A stretch of 64,000 bases of DNA, taken from contig NZ_MUIN01000006.1 in the NCBI RefSeq assembly GCF_002080045.1, positions 1 through 64,000 of the forward strand, written 5' to 3'. Position 1 is the first letter of the stretch. The number at the start of each line of letters is the position of its first letter. Shown piece after piece: positions 35,323 through 43,373 of the stretch. The DNA comes from Pseudomonas sp. Bc-h. GTDB taxonomy: Bacteria > Pseudomonadota > Gammaproteobacteria > Pseudomonadales > Pseudomonadaceae. The notes under the pieces are model-generated. The model saw nothing but the letters and a program-made list of their open reading frames with translations. It had not been told where the DNA came from and made no database searches. The position numbers and the translations under genes were made by a program.

Positions 35323-36906
35323 TTAATGATGCTCACGCGTCGCACGGAATTTGATATCCGGCCAGCGCTCTTCCATCAGGGCCAGGTTGACCCGGGTCGG
35401 CGCCAGATAGGTCAGGTGACCACCGCCGTCCATGGCCAGGTTTTCCACGGCCTTGTTCTCGAATTCCTCGAGCTTCTTCTTGTCGCTGCTGTCGATCCAT
35501 CGGGCTGACCACACGGTGATCGGCTCGTAGGCGCATTCGACCTTGTATTCTTCCTTCAGGCGGCTGGCGACTACGTCGAACTGCAGCACACCGACGGCGC
35601 CCAGAATGATGTCGTTGCTGCGCGTCGGGAAGAACACCTGCGTGGCGCCTTCTTCGGCGAGCTGTTGCAGACCCTGACGCAGCTGCTTGGATTTCAGCGG
35701 ATCCTTCAGACGCACACGACGGAACAGTTCCGGAGCGAAGTGCGGGATACCGGTGAAGCCCAGCGCCTCGCCTTCGGTGAAGGTGTCGCCGATCTGGATC
35801 GTGCCGTGGTTGTGCAGGCCGATGATGTCGCCGGCGTAGGCTTCTTCCAGCTGTTCACGCTCGCTGGAGAAGAACGTCAGCGCGTCACCGATGCGTACGT
35901 CCTTGCCAGTGCGGACATGGCGCATTTTCATGCCCTTGTCGTACTTGCCCGAGCAGATGCGCATGAACGCGATACGGTCGCGGTGCTTGGGGTCCATGTT
36001 CGCCTGAATCTTGAACACGAAGCCTGAGAACTTCTCCTCGACTGGCTCGACGGTCCGCTCGTTGGCAACACGCGGCAGCGGCAGCGGGGCCCAGTCGACG
36101 ACCGCATCGAGCACATGGTCGACACCGAAGTTACCCAGCGCAGTACCGAAGAATACCGGGGTCAACTGGCCGTCGAGAAACTCCTGCTGATTGAACTCAT
36201 GACAGGCGCCCTGCACCAGCTCGAGTTGATCGACGAAGCGGTCGTACTCGTCGCCCAGATGGGCGCGGGCCTCGTCAGAGTCCAGCTTCTCGATGATTTT
36301 GGTTTCAGTGCGCTCATGCCCATGACCGGCGGTGTAGACGATGATGTAGTCGTCGGCCAGGTGGTACACACCCTTGAAGTCGCGGTAGCAACCGATCGGC
36401 CAGGTGATCGGCGCAGCCTTGATCTTCAGGACCGCTTCGATCTCGTCGAGCAGTTCGATCGGGTCACGGATGTCGCGGTCCAGCTTGTTGATGAAGCTGA
36501 CGATCGGCGTGTCACGCAGACGGCAGACGTCCATCAGGGCGATGGTCCGCGGCTCTACACCCTTACCGCCGTCGAGCACCATCAATGCCGAGTCCACCGC
36601 GGTCAGCGTGCGGTAGGTGTCTTCGGAGAAGTCTTCGTGGCCCGGGGTGTCGAGCAGGTTGATCATGTGTTCGCGATACGGGAACTGCATGACCGACGTG
36701 GTAATGGAAATACCCCGCTGCTTCTCCATCTCCATCCAGTCTGACGTGGCATGGCGATCGGATTTGCGGGATTTCACCGTACCGGCGACGGCAATGGCCT
36801 TGCCCATCAGCAAAAGCTTTTCGGTGATGGTGGTCTTACCGGCGTCGGGGTGGGAAATAATGGCGAAAGTGCGGCGTTTCGCGACTTCGGCGGCCTGTCT
36901 GGTCAT
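35323..36906 (-). CDS. prfC: Peptide chain release factor 3 (RF3)
   Basis: RF3 is the GTPase that recycles RF1/RF2 from the ribosome after termination. The protein has 527 aa (E. coli 529). The G motifs are clear: SHPDAGKTT (G1) near residue 18, the switch region [10 protein letters not shown] (G2), [16 protein letters not shown] (G3), INKLDRD (G4). The C-terminal domain III is complete ([19 protein letters not shown]). A TATAAT -10-like sequence lies about 40 bases upstream on the minus strand at 36952-36957. It stands alone between ggt and the osmoprotectant transporter. Confidence 0.98.
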   Translation of the reverse strand: MTRQAAEVAKRRTFAIISHPDAGKTTITEKLLLMGKAIAVAGTVKSRKSDRHATSDWMEMEKQRGISITTSVMQFPYREHMINLLDTPGHEDFSEDTYRTLTAVDSALMVLDGGKGVEPRTIALMDVCRLRDTPIVSFINKLDRDIRDPIELLDEIEAVLKIKAAPITWPIGCYRDFKGVYHLADDYIIVYTAGHGHERTETKIIEKLDSDEARAHLGDEYDRFVDQLELVQGACHEFNQQEFLDGQLTPVFFGTALGNFGVDHVLDAVVDWAPLPLPRVANERTVEPVEEKFSGFVFKIQANMDPKHRDRIAFMRICSGKYDKGMKMRHVRTGKDVRIGDALTFFSSEREQLEEAYAGDIIGLHNHGTIQIGDTFTEGEALGFTGIPHFAPELFRRVRLKDPLKSKQLRQGLQQLAEEGATQVFFPTRSNDIILGAVGVLQFDVVASRLKEEYKVECAYEPITVWSARWIDSSDKKKLEEFENKAVENLAMDGGGHLTYLAPTRVNLALMEERWPDIKFRATREHH

Positions 36907-37251
36907 GGGAAATCGCCCGAGAGGTGATTCAAAAAAGGGCGGCGATTATAGCTCAAACAAAGTCAATAACCGAACCGTTCAGTCGATCAAGGGTGGCCAA
37001 ATAGCATCTTACGTGGGAACCTTTGCGGTTGTGGAGACGTCCATTCCCTGGCTGTTGAAGAAGCTACACTCAACGTCAAGGGTTGCAAAATCAGCAAGTT
37101 AGCTTGACGAAGCTGCGCTCATGGCTTGTGTTTTCGCCGAGGTTTCACCCTTTCCGGCGACCCACCCGCTGCTCTTCGCGAACGTTCGCAATCCGGCCGA
37201 AATGGCCAATCCCCTGCGAGGCGTTCGCCGACTGAAATAAGGAGTCCGCCC
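36907..37251. other. 345-bp divergent region between prfC and the OpuC-type operon
   Basis: No gene seen. The prfC -10-like TATAAT is at 36952-36957 (minus). On the plus strand CTACACT at 37064-37070 resembles the extended -10 of stress (RpoS) promoters, which would suit an osmoprotectant importer and leave a leader of about 175 bases. An alternative TTGACG box lies at 37105. I see no terminator-like hairpin in the leader. Confidence 0.5.
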
Positions 37252-37965
37252 GTGGCTAATCGCTATGGCAAGGGGCTAATGGGAGGTGTGATTGTCATCG
37301 CACTTCTGGCCCTGCTGGTCCAATGGATCGGCATCAGTACCATCAGGCAGTATCAGGATGATCTGCTGTTTTACCTGCAAGCGCATGTGATGCTTGTCCT
37401 GGCATCGATGCTCGCGGCACTGGTGGTCGGAATACCGACCGGCATTGTCTTGAGCCGACCGAACATGGTCGGCCGCGCCGAACGCTTCATGCAGATCTTC
37501 AACATCGGTAACACCGTTCCTCCTCTCGCAGTACTGGCCATTGCCCTGGGTGTCCTGGGTATCGGCAGTGGGCCTGCGATCTTCGCGCTGTTCCTCGCCT
37601 CTCTGTTGCCCATCGTGCGCAACACCTACGAAGGCCTGAAAAACGTTCAGGGTTCTCTCAAAGAAGCCGCCACCGGCATCGGCATGACACCGCGTCAGGT
37701 GTTGTGGCGCGTCGAGCTGCCCAATGCCGTGCCGATCATCATCGGCGGTGTGCGGGTGGCGCTGGCGATCAACGTCGGGACTGCGCCGCTGGCCTTCCTG
37801 ATCGGGGCCAACAGCCTCGGCAGTCTGATCTTCCCCGGCATCGCCCTGAACAATCAGCCGCAACTGGTACTGGGCGCCGCGTGTACCGCGTTGCTGGCTC
37901 TGCTGCTCGATGGCGCCGTGACCCTGGCGAGTCGTCTGTGGCTGGAACGTGGCCTGGCTCGTTGA
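37252..37965 (+). CDS. Osmoprotectant ABC transporter permease (OpuC type)
   Basis: A 237-aa inner-membrane permease of the glycine betaine/choline/carnitine (OpuC/YehW) family. The EAA loop is EAATGIGMTPRQVLWRVELPNAVPIIIGGVRVA; there are about six hydrophobic helices. The start is GTG 37252, preceded by AAGGAG. It heads a four-gene operon, permease, binding protein, permease, ATPase, the same order I recall for P. aeruginosa opuC (PA3888-PA3891). The likely role is uptake of quaternary-ammonium osmoprotectants. Confidence 0.9.
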   Translation: MANRYGKGLMGGVIVIALLALLVQWIGISTIRQYQDDLLFYLQAHVMLVLASMLAALVVGIPTGIVLSRPNMVGRAERFMQIFNIGNTVPPLAVLAIALGVLGIGSGPAIFALFLASLLPIVRNTYEGLKNVQGSLKEAATGIGMTPRQVLWRVELPNAVPIIIGGVRVALAINVGTAPLAFLIGANSLGSLIFPGIALNNQPQLVLGAACTALLALLLDGAVTLASRLWLERGLAR

Positions 37966-37991
37966 GCGGCCGCGCTGAAGAAGGAATTCGT

Positions 37992-38960
37992 ATGAAGAAG
38001 TTATGCACATTTATGCTGGGCGCCGGCCTGTTGTTGTCCGGGTTTGCCCAAGCGGCCGACGCTCCGGCCGAGCGACCGTTGCTGCGCATCGGCGCACGGG
38101 TCTTCACCGAGCAGACCATCCTCGCCGAGTTGACCGCGCAATACCTGCGCGACAAGGGCTATCAGGTCCAGATCACTGGCGGGCTGGGCAGCAACCTGGC
38201 GCGCAGTGCCCAGGAAAGCGGCCAGCTCGACATGCTCTGGGAATACACCGGCGTTTCGCTGGTTGCCTACAACCACGTCGACGAAAAACTCGACAGCGAA
38301 CAGACCTACCAGCGGGTGAAAGAACTGGACGCCAAGAAGGGCCTGGTCTGGCTCTCGCCGTCGAAGTTCAACAACACCTATGCGCTGGCGCTGCCGGACA
38401 AGATCGCCAAACAGTACCCGCAGATCAACAACGTTTCGCAACTGACAACCTTACTAAAGGATGAGGCCAAGGAGGGTCATATCGTCGCGCTCGACACCGA
38501 ATTCGCCAACCGTTCCGACGGGCTGGTGGGCATGGTCAAGCACTACGACATGAACCTGAGCCGTGAAAACACTCGTCAGATGGACGCAGGGTTGGTCTAC
38601 ACCGCACTGCGCAACGGCCAGGTATTCGCAGGGCTCGTCTACACCACCGATGGCCGTTTGAACGCGTTCAAACTCAAGGTGCTGGACGACGACAAGCACT
38701 ACTTCCCGGACTACACCGCAGCGCCGGTAATCCGCAAAGAGTACCTGGACAAGCACCCGCAACTGGCCGAGCAACTCAAGCCGCTGGCTGCGTTGCTGGA
38801 TAACCAGACGATGATCGATCTGAACGCGCGCATCGATGTCGATCACGAAAGTCCTTCCGTCGTGGCCGCTGATTTCCTGCGCACACATCCGATCAATCCT
38901 TCTGCCGAAAGCGTGCCGATCAAGCAGACGCCGGTGGAAAAACAGGAGGAGAAACTATGA
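37992..38960 (+). CDS. Osmoprotectant ABC transporter binding protein (OpuC/OsmF type)
   Basis: A 322-aa periplasmic binding protein with a signal peptide ending GFAQA near residue 21. It then shows the OpuAC-like fold: RIGARVFTEQTILAELTAQYL and WEYTGVSLVAYNHV, where the aromatic residues that cage quaternary ammonium groups lie in this family, and ALDTEFANRSDGLVGM. It starts 27 bases after the first permease and overlaps the second permease by 4 bases. Confidence 0.92.
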   Translation: MKKLCTFMLGAGLLLSGFAQAADAPAERPLLRIGARVFTEQTILAELTAQYLRDKGYQVQITGGLGSNLARSAQESGQLDMLWEYTGVSLVAYNHVDEKLDSEQTYQRVKELDAKKGLVWLSPSKFNNTYALALPDKIAKQYPQINNVSQLTTLLKDEAKEGHIVALDTEFANRSDGLVGMVKHYDMNLSRENTRQMDAGLVYTALRNGQVFAGLVYTTDGRLNAFKLKVLDDDKHYFPDYTAAPVIRKEYLDKHPQLAEQLKPLAALLDNQTMIDLNARIDVDHESPSVVAADFLRTHPINPSAESVPIKQTPVEKQEEKL

Positions 38961-39610
38961 GCTTCTTGAGCGCTTTCTCCCATCTGGACTGGAATCAGGT
39001 CATGCACCTGACCCTGCAACACATCACGCTGGTGGGCATCGCCGTTTCGCTGGCGATTCTGGTGGGCGTGCCGTTGGGCGTGTTCATGACTCGCTTCCCG
39101 GTGCTCGCCGGTCCATTACAGGCCAGCGCCACGGTATTGCTGACCGTCCCTTCGATTGCCCTGTTCGGCCTGCTGCTGCCGTTCTACTCTAAGTTCGGTC
39201 AAGGCCTTGGCCCTATGCCGGCGATCACTGCGGTGTTTTTGTACTCACTGCTGCCGATCATGCGTAACACCTATCTGGCGCTGACTGGCGTCGAACCGGG
39301 TATTCGCGAAGCCGCCAAGGGCATCGGCATGACCTTTGGCCAGCGCCTGCGCATGGTCGAACTGCCGATTGCCGTGCCGGTGATCCTCGCCGGTGTGCGC
39401 ACCGCCGTGGTCATGAACATCGGTGTCATGACCATCGCCGCCACCATCGGTGCCGGTGGTCTTGGCGTACTCATCCTCGCTTCCATCAGCCGCAGCGACA
39501 TGTCGATGCTCATCGTCGGCGCCGTACTGGTCAGCATTCTGGCCATCTTCGCCGACCTGCTTCTGCAATGGCTGCAACGCTCGCTGACTCCAAAAGGACT
39601 CCTGAAATGA
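38957..39610 (+). CDS. Osmoprotectant ABC transporter permease (OpuC type), second
   Basis: A 217-aa permease with an EAA loop (REAAKGIGMTFGQRLRMVELPIAVPVILAGVRTAVVMNIG) and about five or six hydrophobic helices. Its ATG overlaps the binding-protein stop and its own stop overlaps the ATPase start (ATGA), so the operon is translationally coupled. It should form a heterodimer channel with the permease encoded at 37252. Confidence 0.92.
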   Translation: MSFLSAFSHLDWNQVMHLTLQHITLVGIAVSLAILVGVPLGVFMTRFPVLAGPLQASATVLLTVPSIALFGLLLPFYSKFGQGLGPMPAITAVFLYSLLPIMRNTYLALTGVEPGIREAAKGIGMTFGQRLRMVELPIAVPVILAGVRTAVVMNIGVMTIAATIGAGGLGVLILASISRSDMSMLIVGAVLVSILAIFADLLLQWLQRSLTPKGLLK

Positions 39611-40776
39611 TCGAACTTCAAAATCTTTCCAAAACCTTCCAGAGCAACGGCAAGGAAGTGAAGGCCGTTGATTCAGTGAGCCTGACCGTCAACGAAGGTG
39701 AAATCTGCGTATTCCTCGGCCCGTCGGGTTGCGGCAAGAGTACGACGCTGAAAATGATCAACCGCCTGATCATGCCGACTTCCGGCAAGGTGCTGATCAA
39801 CGGCGAAGACACCACGGGCCTCGACGAAGTGACCCTGCGTCGCAACATCGGCTATGTGATCCAGCAGATCGGCCTGTTCCCCAACATGACCATCGAAGAA
39901 AATATTGTGGTCGTGCCCAAGCTGCTCGGCTGGGACAAACAGAAATGCCACGACCGCGCTCGCGAACTGATGAGCATGATCAAGCTGGAACCCAAGCAGT
40001 ATCTGCATCGTTATCCGCGTGAACTGTCCGGTGGTCAGCAACAGCGGATCGGGGTGATCCGCGCGCTGGCCGCCGATGCACCGTTGCTGCTGATGGACGA
40101 ACCCTTCGGCGCCGTCGACCCGATCAACCGCGAGATGATCCAGAACGAATTCTTCGAGATGCAGCGTGCGCTGAACAAGACCGTGATCATGGTCAGCCAC
40201 GACATCGACGAAGCCATCAAGCTGGGCGACAAGATTGCGATTTTCCGCGCCGGCAAACTGCTGCAGATCGACCATCCGGACACGCTGCTGGCGCATCCTG
40301 CAGACGACTTCGTCAGCAACTTCGTCGGCCAGGACAGCACCTTGAAACGCCTGCTGCTGGTGAAGGCCGAAGACGCCGCCGACAACGCGCCATCCGTCAG
40401 CCCGGAAACCCCGGTGGCCGATGCGCTGGAAATCATGGACGAACAGGACCGCCGCTACGTTGTCGTTACCGATGGCGGCAACAAAGCCATGGGTTATGTC
40501 CGACGTCGCGACCTGCACCGCCAGACAGGTACCTGCGAGCAGTACCTGCGCCCGTTCAATGCCACCGCCGCCTACGACGAACACCTGCGCATCCTGCTGT
40601 CGCGCATGTACGAGTTCAACCGCTCCTGGCTGCCGGTGCTGGATGCCGAGAACGTGTTCCTCGGCGAGGTGACACAGGAGTCGATTGCGGCCTACCTGAG
40701 CTCGGGGCAATCCCGAGGCAAGAAGACCAGCATCGTTTCGCCAGCAGAAGTGGCGGAGCAGGCGGCGTCGACTTGA
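39607..40776 (+). CDS. Osmoprotectant ABC transporter ATP-binding protein with CBS domains
   Basis: A 389-aa ATPase of the OpuCA/ProV branch. Walker A is GPSGCGKST near residue 40, the signature is LSGGQQQR, Walker B LLLMDEPFGAVD and the switch VSHDIDEA. After about residue 255 come two CBS-like segments (VSPETPVADALEIMDEQDRRYVVVTD and LRILLSRMYEFNRSWLPVLDAE), which in OpuA-type systems sense ionic strength. It starts inside the stop of the preceding permease and ends the operon. Confidence 0.93.
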   Translation: MIELQNLSKTFQSNGKEVKAVDSVSLTVNEGEICVFLGPSGCGKSTTLKMINRLIMPTSGKVLINGEDTTGLDEVTLRRNIGYVIQQIGLFPNMTIEENIVVVPKLLGWDKQKCHDRARELMSMIKLEPKQYLHRYPRELSGGQQQRIGVIRALAADAPLLLMDEPFGAVDPINREMIQNEFFEMQRALNKTVIMVSHDIDEAIKLGDKIAIFRAGKLLQIDHPDTLLAHPADDFVSNFVGQDSTLKRLLLVKAEDAADNAPSVSPETPVADALEIMDEQDRRYVVVTDGGNKAMGYVRRRDLHRQTGTCEQYLRPFNATAAYDEHLRILLSRMYEFNRSWLPVLDAENVFLGEVTQESIAAYLSSGQSRGKKTSIVSPAEVAEQAAST

Positions 40777-40785
40777 AGTAGCTGA

Positions 40786-40812
40786 GTCAGGCGCTTTGAT
40801 AGCGCCTGAACT
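40786..40812 (+). terminator. Possible terminator hairpin after the OpuC operon
   Basis: TCAGGCGCT-TTGAT-AGCGCCTGA is a perfect 9-bp stem 10-20 bases after the last stop codon. There is no T-tract, so it may be an mRNA 3' end stabiliser rather than a full terminator. A degenerate repeat with GGGAGCGAATTTTTTT follows at 40830-40880. Confidence 0.55.
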
Positions 40813-41035
40813 GACGCGATCGCGAATGGATTCGCCCCCACGGGTGGAACGCAGTCCATCTATGGGAGCGAATTTTTTTCTGTGAACGGAGTAACGTGAC
40901 CCGTCAATCAGCCGCTGAGTTCTCGCATCCTCGCAGGTCTAGTAATAGCCTACATAACTAAATGTCGTGCCTGACCCAGTAAGGACGACGATGACTAAAG
41001 CTCGGCTCGGTGATAGGTTGCATCTGTTTATGTGG

Positions 41036-41323
41036 TCAGGGTGCCTTGCATCTTTCAAGATCGTCTTGTGTTTCCAGTGTGGTATCAATGCCAAGCCGAT
41101 ATTTGCAATAGTCTATAACTTTCTGGCGCTCTTGAATGTCGAGTTTAGAGAGTTTCTTGTCGTCGCGTAGATTGGCGAATATGTTTTCAAATTTCATCTG
41201 AAATGTTGGGCTTTTTTTAACAAATACATAAGTGTACATTTGTGCCTCTCCCGTTTCTCTGTAGTAGCCAAGTGTCAACGACGCTGCCAAGAACGGGAGT
41301 AATAGGAGAAGTGATTTTTTCAT
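41036..41323 (-). CDS. Candidate immunity protein for the PAAR-amidase effector
   Basis: A 95-aa protein with an N-terminal signal peptide or anchor (KKSLLLLLPFLAASLTLGYY), so it is exported to the periplasm, where a peptidoglycan amidase would act. The mature part is small and mixed, with two cysteines (C77 and C92 region: DYCKYR and ERCKAP). Its ATG overlaps the effector stop as ATGA, which couples the two. The stretch is visibly AT-richer than its neighbours, as is common for immunity genes. I do not recognise the family; the immunity role is inferred from position, size, export signal and overlap. ATG 41323 is preferred because it starts the signal peptide; a longer frame would read into the effector. 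Confidence 0.65.
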   Translation of the reverse strand: MKKSLLLLLPFLAASLTLGYYRETGEAQMYTYVFVKKSPTFQMKFENIFANLRDDKKLSKLDIQERQKVIDYCKYRLGIDTTLETQDDLERCKAP

Positions 41324-42648
41324 GATTTCATTGGCTTCCGAAGGCGCGTTTTTGCACGAATTTTTTTCACAAGATTCATTCCGACGTTTCCAGGGCAAAT
41401 TTTTGCCTCGCCTTCATCTTGATGGGGGAATTCGCGATGTCCACCAAAGTGCTCTATGTCATAAATGTCTTTTAGAACAGTAATGAGGTTGATGGTCGCA
41501 TTAACTTGGAGGCTTGGTAGCGGGTTCGTGGTGCTAAGTCCCAAATAATCCAGTGCAGTCCGAGCCAGCGTTACAAAATCTTTGCCTTCCTCTGGTGTAG
41601 TCAGGTTGTTCAAAAGGACAATGCCGAGTACGTTTGAGTTATAGGCGAGAAGGTGTCCTCCTTTAGAACGAATATCCCTGCCTTCATAGATTATCCCTGA
41701 GCAATCAATGCCGAAGTGGTAACCGATATCGTCGAACTCCTTGTTCTGTTGGAACGATTGAATATCCTGCATCTGTTCACCTCCGGCATTGCACGAATAG
41801 CTCCTACCCGCGTGATGCAAGGCGATCATGCTGTAATCCCAATTCCGCTCCAGTGGCTTTCCAGGCGGTTTCGCATGCCATCCCGAACGCTCCACAAACC
41901 CATGCCCCAATTCCCGCACTTTCTGAATGATCGCCTCCCGAGTCGCCGCTCGATCATTCACGGTGATCGCGATAGGCCTGGGTGTTTCGCCGTGCAGCAC
42001 TTGCTCGACCCGGGTAGTGGTGACGACCTCGCGAGTTGTCATTCCCGCAAGCTCGATCAATTCGCGTGCGGGGGAATGGAAGGGGATGTGAATGGAAATG
42101 CTGGAGTTAGCTGACGCTCCTTCTATGTATGCAATCCCGTTGCTATCGGTTGCGCCATTGCGTTGCTGACCGTCTACCGTCGCGATGTATTTCCGGTTTG
42201 CCAGCGGTTGGCCGGTTTCGCTATGGGTCACGAAGAAGCTGCGCGCCCAGGTTTTTCCCACGGGCTGTATCCCCTTCGCTAAAGGGTAGGGCACCACGTT
42301 CGAGGATCCGATGTTCGCTTTCGGCGGCGTAGACGCTTCATCCCGATTCGAACCCGATTTTGTTCTGGATGGGGCGATCAATCGATTGGTCCCCGGCGGA
42401 CATGCGCACATCACCATCGCGTTGTGCAGCGCTGTGGGAATGCCATCCCACTTGAAACTATTTTCACCCTCGACAATTTCCCCGATCTGCCCGCATAGCC
42501 CGCACGGACTGGTTTTGTCCCCTAGCCGCAATGCGCCCCGTCCATCTTCGAGGTGCGCCTGCGGCAGGCTGGAAAAGCAGATCGCGTTGGTCGTGGTTTT
42601 GTCCCCATCCAATCCCTGCTCACGCCCGCCAATTTTGAAATAACCCAC
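41320..42648 (-). CDS. T6SS effector: PAAR, TTR-like and N-acetylmuramoyl-alanine amidase domains
   Basis: A 442-aa three-domain protein. Residues 1-95 are PAAR-like, the tip of the type VI spike (GDKTTTNAICFSSLP, ALRLGDKTSPC, VEGENSFKWDGIPTALHNA, CACPPGTNRLIAPS). Residues about 133-200 form a transthyretin-like linker often found in PAAR and VgrG effectors (THSETGQPLANRKYIATVDG). Residues about 270-430 are an amidase_2/PGRP domain that cuts between muramic acid and L-alanine: zinc ligands H278 or H279 (IALHHAG), H404 (GGHRE) and C418, with catalytic Y310 and K416 as in T7 lysozyme. The start is GTG 42648 with GAGG upstream. No other T6SS gene is in the window, so it is an orphan cargo module. 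Confidence 0.85.
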   Translation of the reverse strand: MGYFKIGGREQGLDGDKTTTNAICFSSLPQAHLEDGRGALRLGDKTSPCGLCGQIGEIVEGENSFKWDGIPTALHNAMVMCACPPGTNRLIAPSRTKSGSNRDEASTPPKANIGSSNVVPYPLAKGIQPVGKTWARSFFVTHSETGQPLANRKYIATVDGQQRNGATDSNGIAYIEGASANSSISIHIPFHSPARELIELAGMTTREVVTTTRVEQVLHGETPRPIAITVNDRAATREAIIQKVRELGHGFVERSGWHAKPPGKPLERNWDYSMIALHHAGRSYSCNAGGEQMQDIQSFQQNKEFDDIGYHFGIDCSGIIYEGRDIRSKGGHLLAYNSNVLGIVLLNNLTTPEEGKDFVTLARTALDYLGLSTTNPLPSLQVNATINLITVLKDIYDIEHFGGHREFPHQDEGEAKICPGNVGMNLVKKIRAKTRLRKPMKS

Positions 42649-42681
42649 GGCTAAGCCCTCATTATTCGCCCAGTGAGCGCA

Positions 42682-42864
42682 TCACCGTACGGAATGAAAA
42701 TGCTGCCTGACGATAGGGGGTAGGCCATCCGTCATGTAGGCCGATTCCGGCGTGGCGGTCTCCGGTAACTGACAGATATCTCCGTCACTAGAACTCGCCA
42801 ATGGTACGTGGGGAAAGCCCGCATCGTTTGGTGTTAGGGGAGCAGCGACAGGCGTTGCTGACAC
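42682..42864 (-). CDS. Small hypothetical ORF upstream of the effector
   Basis: A 60-codon GTG-start frame ending 33 bases before the effector start. The product is proline- and alanine-rich (SATPVAAPLTPNDAGFPHVP) and ends PPIVRQHFHSVR. There is no signal peptide and only a weak SD. It may be a real small gene co-transcribed with the effector, the remnant of a lost spike or adaptor gene, or chance. I recognise no family. Confidence 0.3.
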   Translation of the reverse strand: MSATPVAAPLTPNDAGFPHVPLASSSDGDICQLPETATPESAYMTDGLPPIVRQHFHSVR

Positions 42865-42889
42865 CTATTTCAGCGTCTGATTCCGGTCC

Positions 42890-42963
42890 CCTGCAGCAGT
42901 CCGGCTTGCCGGCGGTGGCGTCTTTCAAATCACCGCCGTCGGCAAGCCGGACTGCTACAGGGG
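42890..42963. repeat. REP-type inverted pair, family B
   Basis: CCTGCAGCAGTCCGGCTTGC faces GCAAGCCGGACTGCTACAGG across a short spacer with GGCGGTGGCG / CACCGCCG also pairing. It separates the T6SS module from the speC leader. Confidence 0.93.
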
Positions 42964-43079
42964 ATCAATGGCAGGGATCAAGGGGAACATCGTCCTGTCA
43001 CATCGGTCGGTTACTACAGGGTGATTGAACGGAGCTGATGCCCGTCTGGCAAAAACGGGCAGAAAAGCGACATTTTTTG

Positions 43080-43108
43080 TTGATCTTGAACCCCTCAGGT
43101 CCTAAAGT
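43080..43108 (+). promoter_or_regulatory. Candidate sigma-70 promoter of speC
   Basis: TTGATC (-35, 4 of 6) and TAAAGT (-10, 4 of 6) are separated by exactly 17 bases. Transcription would start near 43115, leaving a leader of about 207 bases before the speC ATG. It is the best promoter match in the gap. Confidence 0.5.
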
Positions 43109-43123
43109 TCGCGCCGAACGTCC

Positions 43124-43231
43124 ATGCTGGAAACGATCCATCCGGCTCAAGTACTGACGACGAGACAGCAGGCCAAGAGAATCCCGGTTCTCATGGCCTT
43201 TTTGCTTTCGGCGACATGCCTTGGGAAGTAG
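43124..43231 (+). CDS. Upstream small ORF 1 in the speC leader
   Basis: A 35-codon frame starting about 9 bases after the predicted transcription start and ending TAG. It runs through the whole terminator-like hairpin at 43170-43203, so a ribosome on it would open that stem. It encodes METH-like MLETIHPAQVLTTRQQAKRI and more. There is no clear SD. It may be chance; its position over the hairpin is what makes it worth noting. Confidence 0.25.
   Translation: MLETIHPAQVLTTRQQAKRIPVLMAFLLSATCLGK
43170..43203 (+). terminator. Terminator-like hairpin in the speC leader (candidate attenuator)
   Basis: AGGCC-AA-GAGAA pairs with TTCTC-AT-GGCCT around the loop TCCCGG, with one internal mismatch, and is followed by TTTTTG. 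This has the form of an intrinsic terminator but lies about 120 bases upstream of the speC start and about 55 bases after the predicted promoter. It could stop transcription early, or end a small RNA. Confidence 0.65.
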
Positions 43232-43262
43232 GCGAACCAAAGTGGGGATACGGAGGACGTTC

Positions 43263-43373
43263 ATGAGGGTAAGGCCCTCGCACCCATTGTTTTTTACCGT
43301 TTGCCAACAGGAGTCCCCCGCATGTCGATTCAGGTCGAAGACTATTTCGAGAAAAGCACCTTCGAAAAAATGA
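43263..43373 (+). CDS. Upstream small ORF 2 overlapping the speC start
   Basis: A 36-codon ATG-start frame with a strong SD (GGAGG, 6-base spacing), better placed than that of speC itself. It starts 59 bases before speC, overlaps its first 52 bases in another frame and stops at TGA. Codons 2 and 4 are AGG, a rare arginine codon in such genomes (MRVRPSHPLFFTV). Translating it should compete with speC initiation, or couple to it by reinitiation. Its role is inferred; no homologue is known to me. Confidence 0.45.
   Translation: MRVRPSHPLFFTVCQQESPACRFRSKTISRKAPSKK

Larger units (their letters stand above)
42649..43321. other. 673-bp region between the effector and speC
   Basis: From left to right it holds the small ORF at 42682-42864, a family B REP pair at 42890-42963, a TGCCCGT/ACGGGCA hairpin at 43038-43061, and the speC promoter and leader from 43080. 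No other gene is seen. Confidence 0.75.

Noticed and set aside
40967..41170. 67-codon plus-strand frame between the OpuC operon and the immunity gene
   Set aside because: It overlaps the tail of the candidate immunity gene, has no good ribosome site and no family character.
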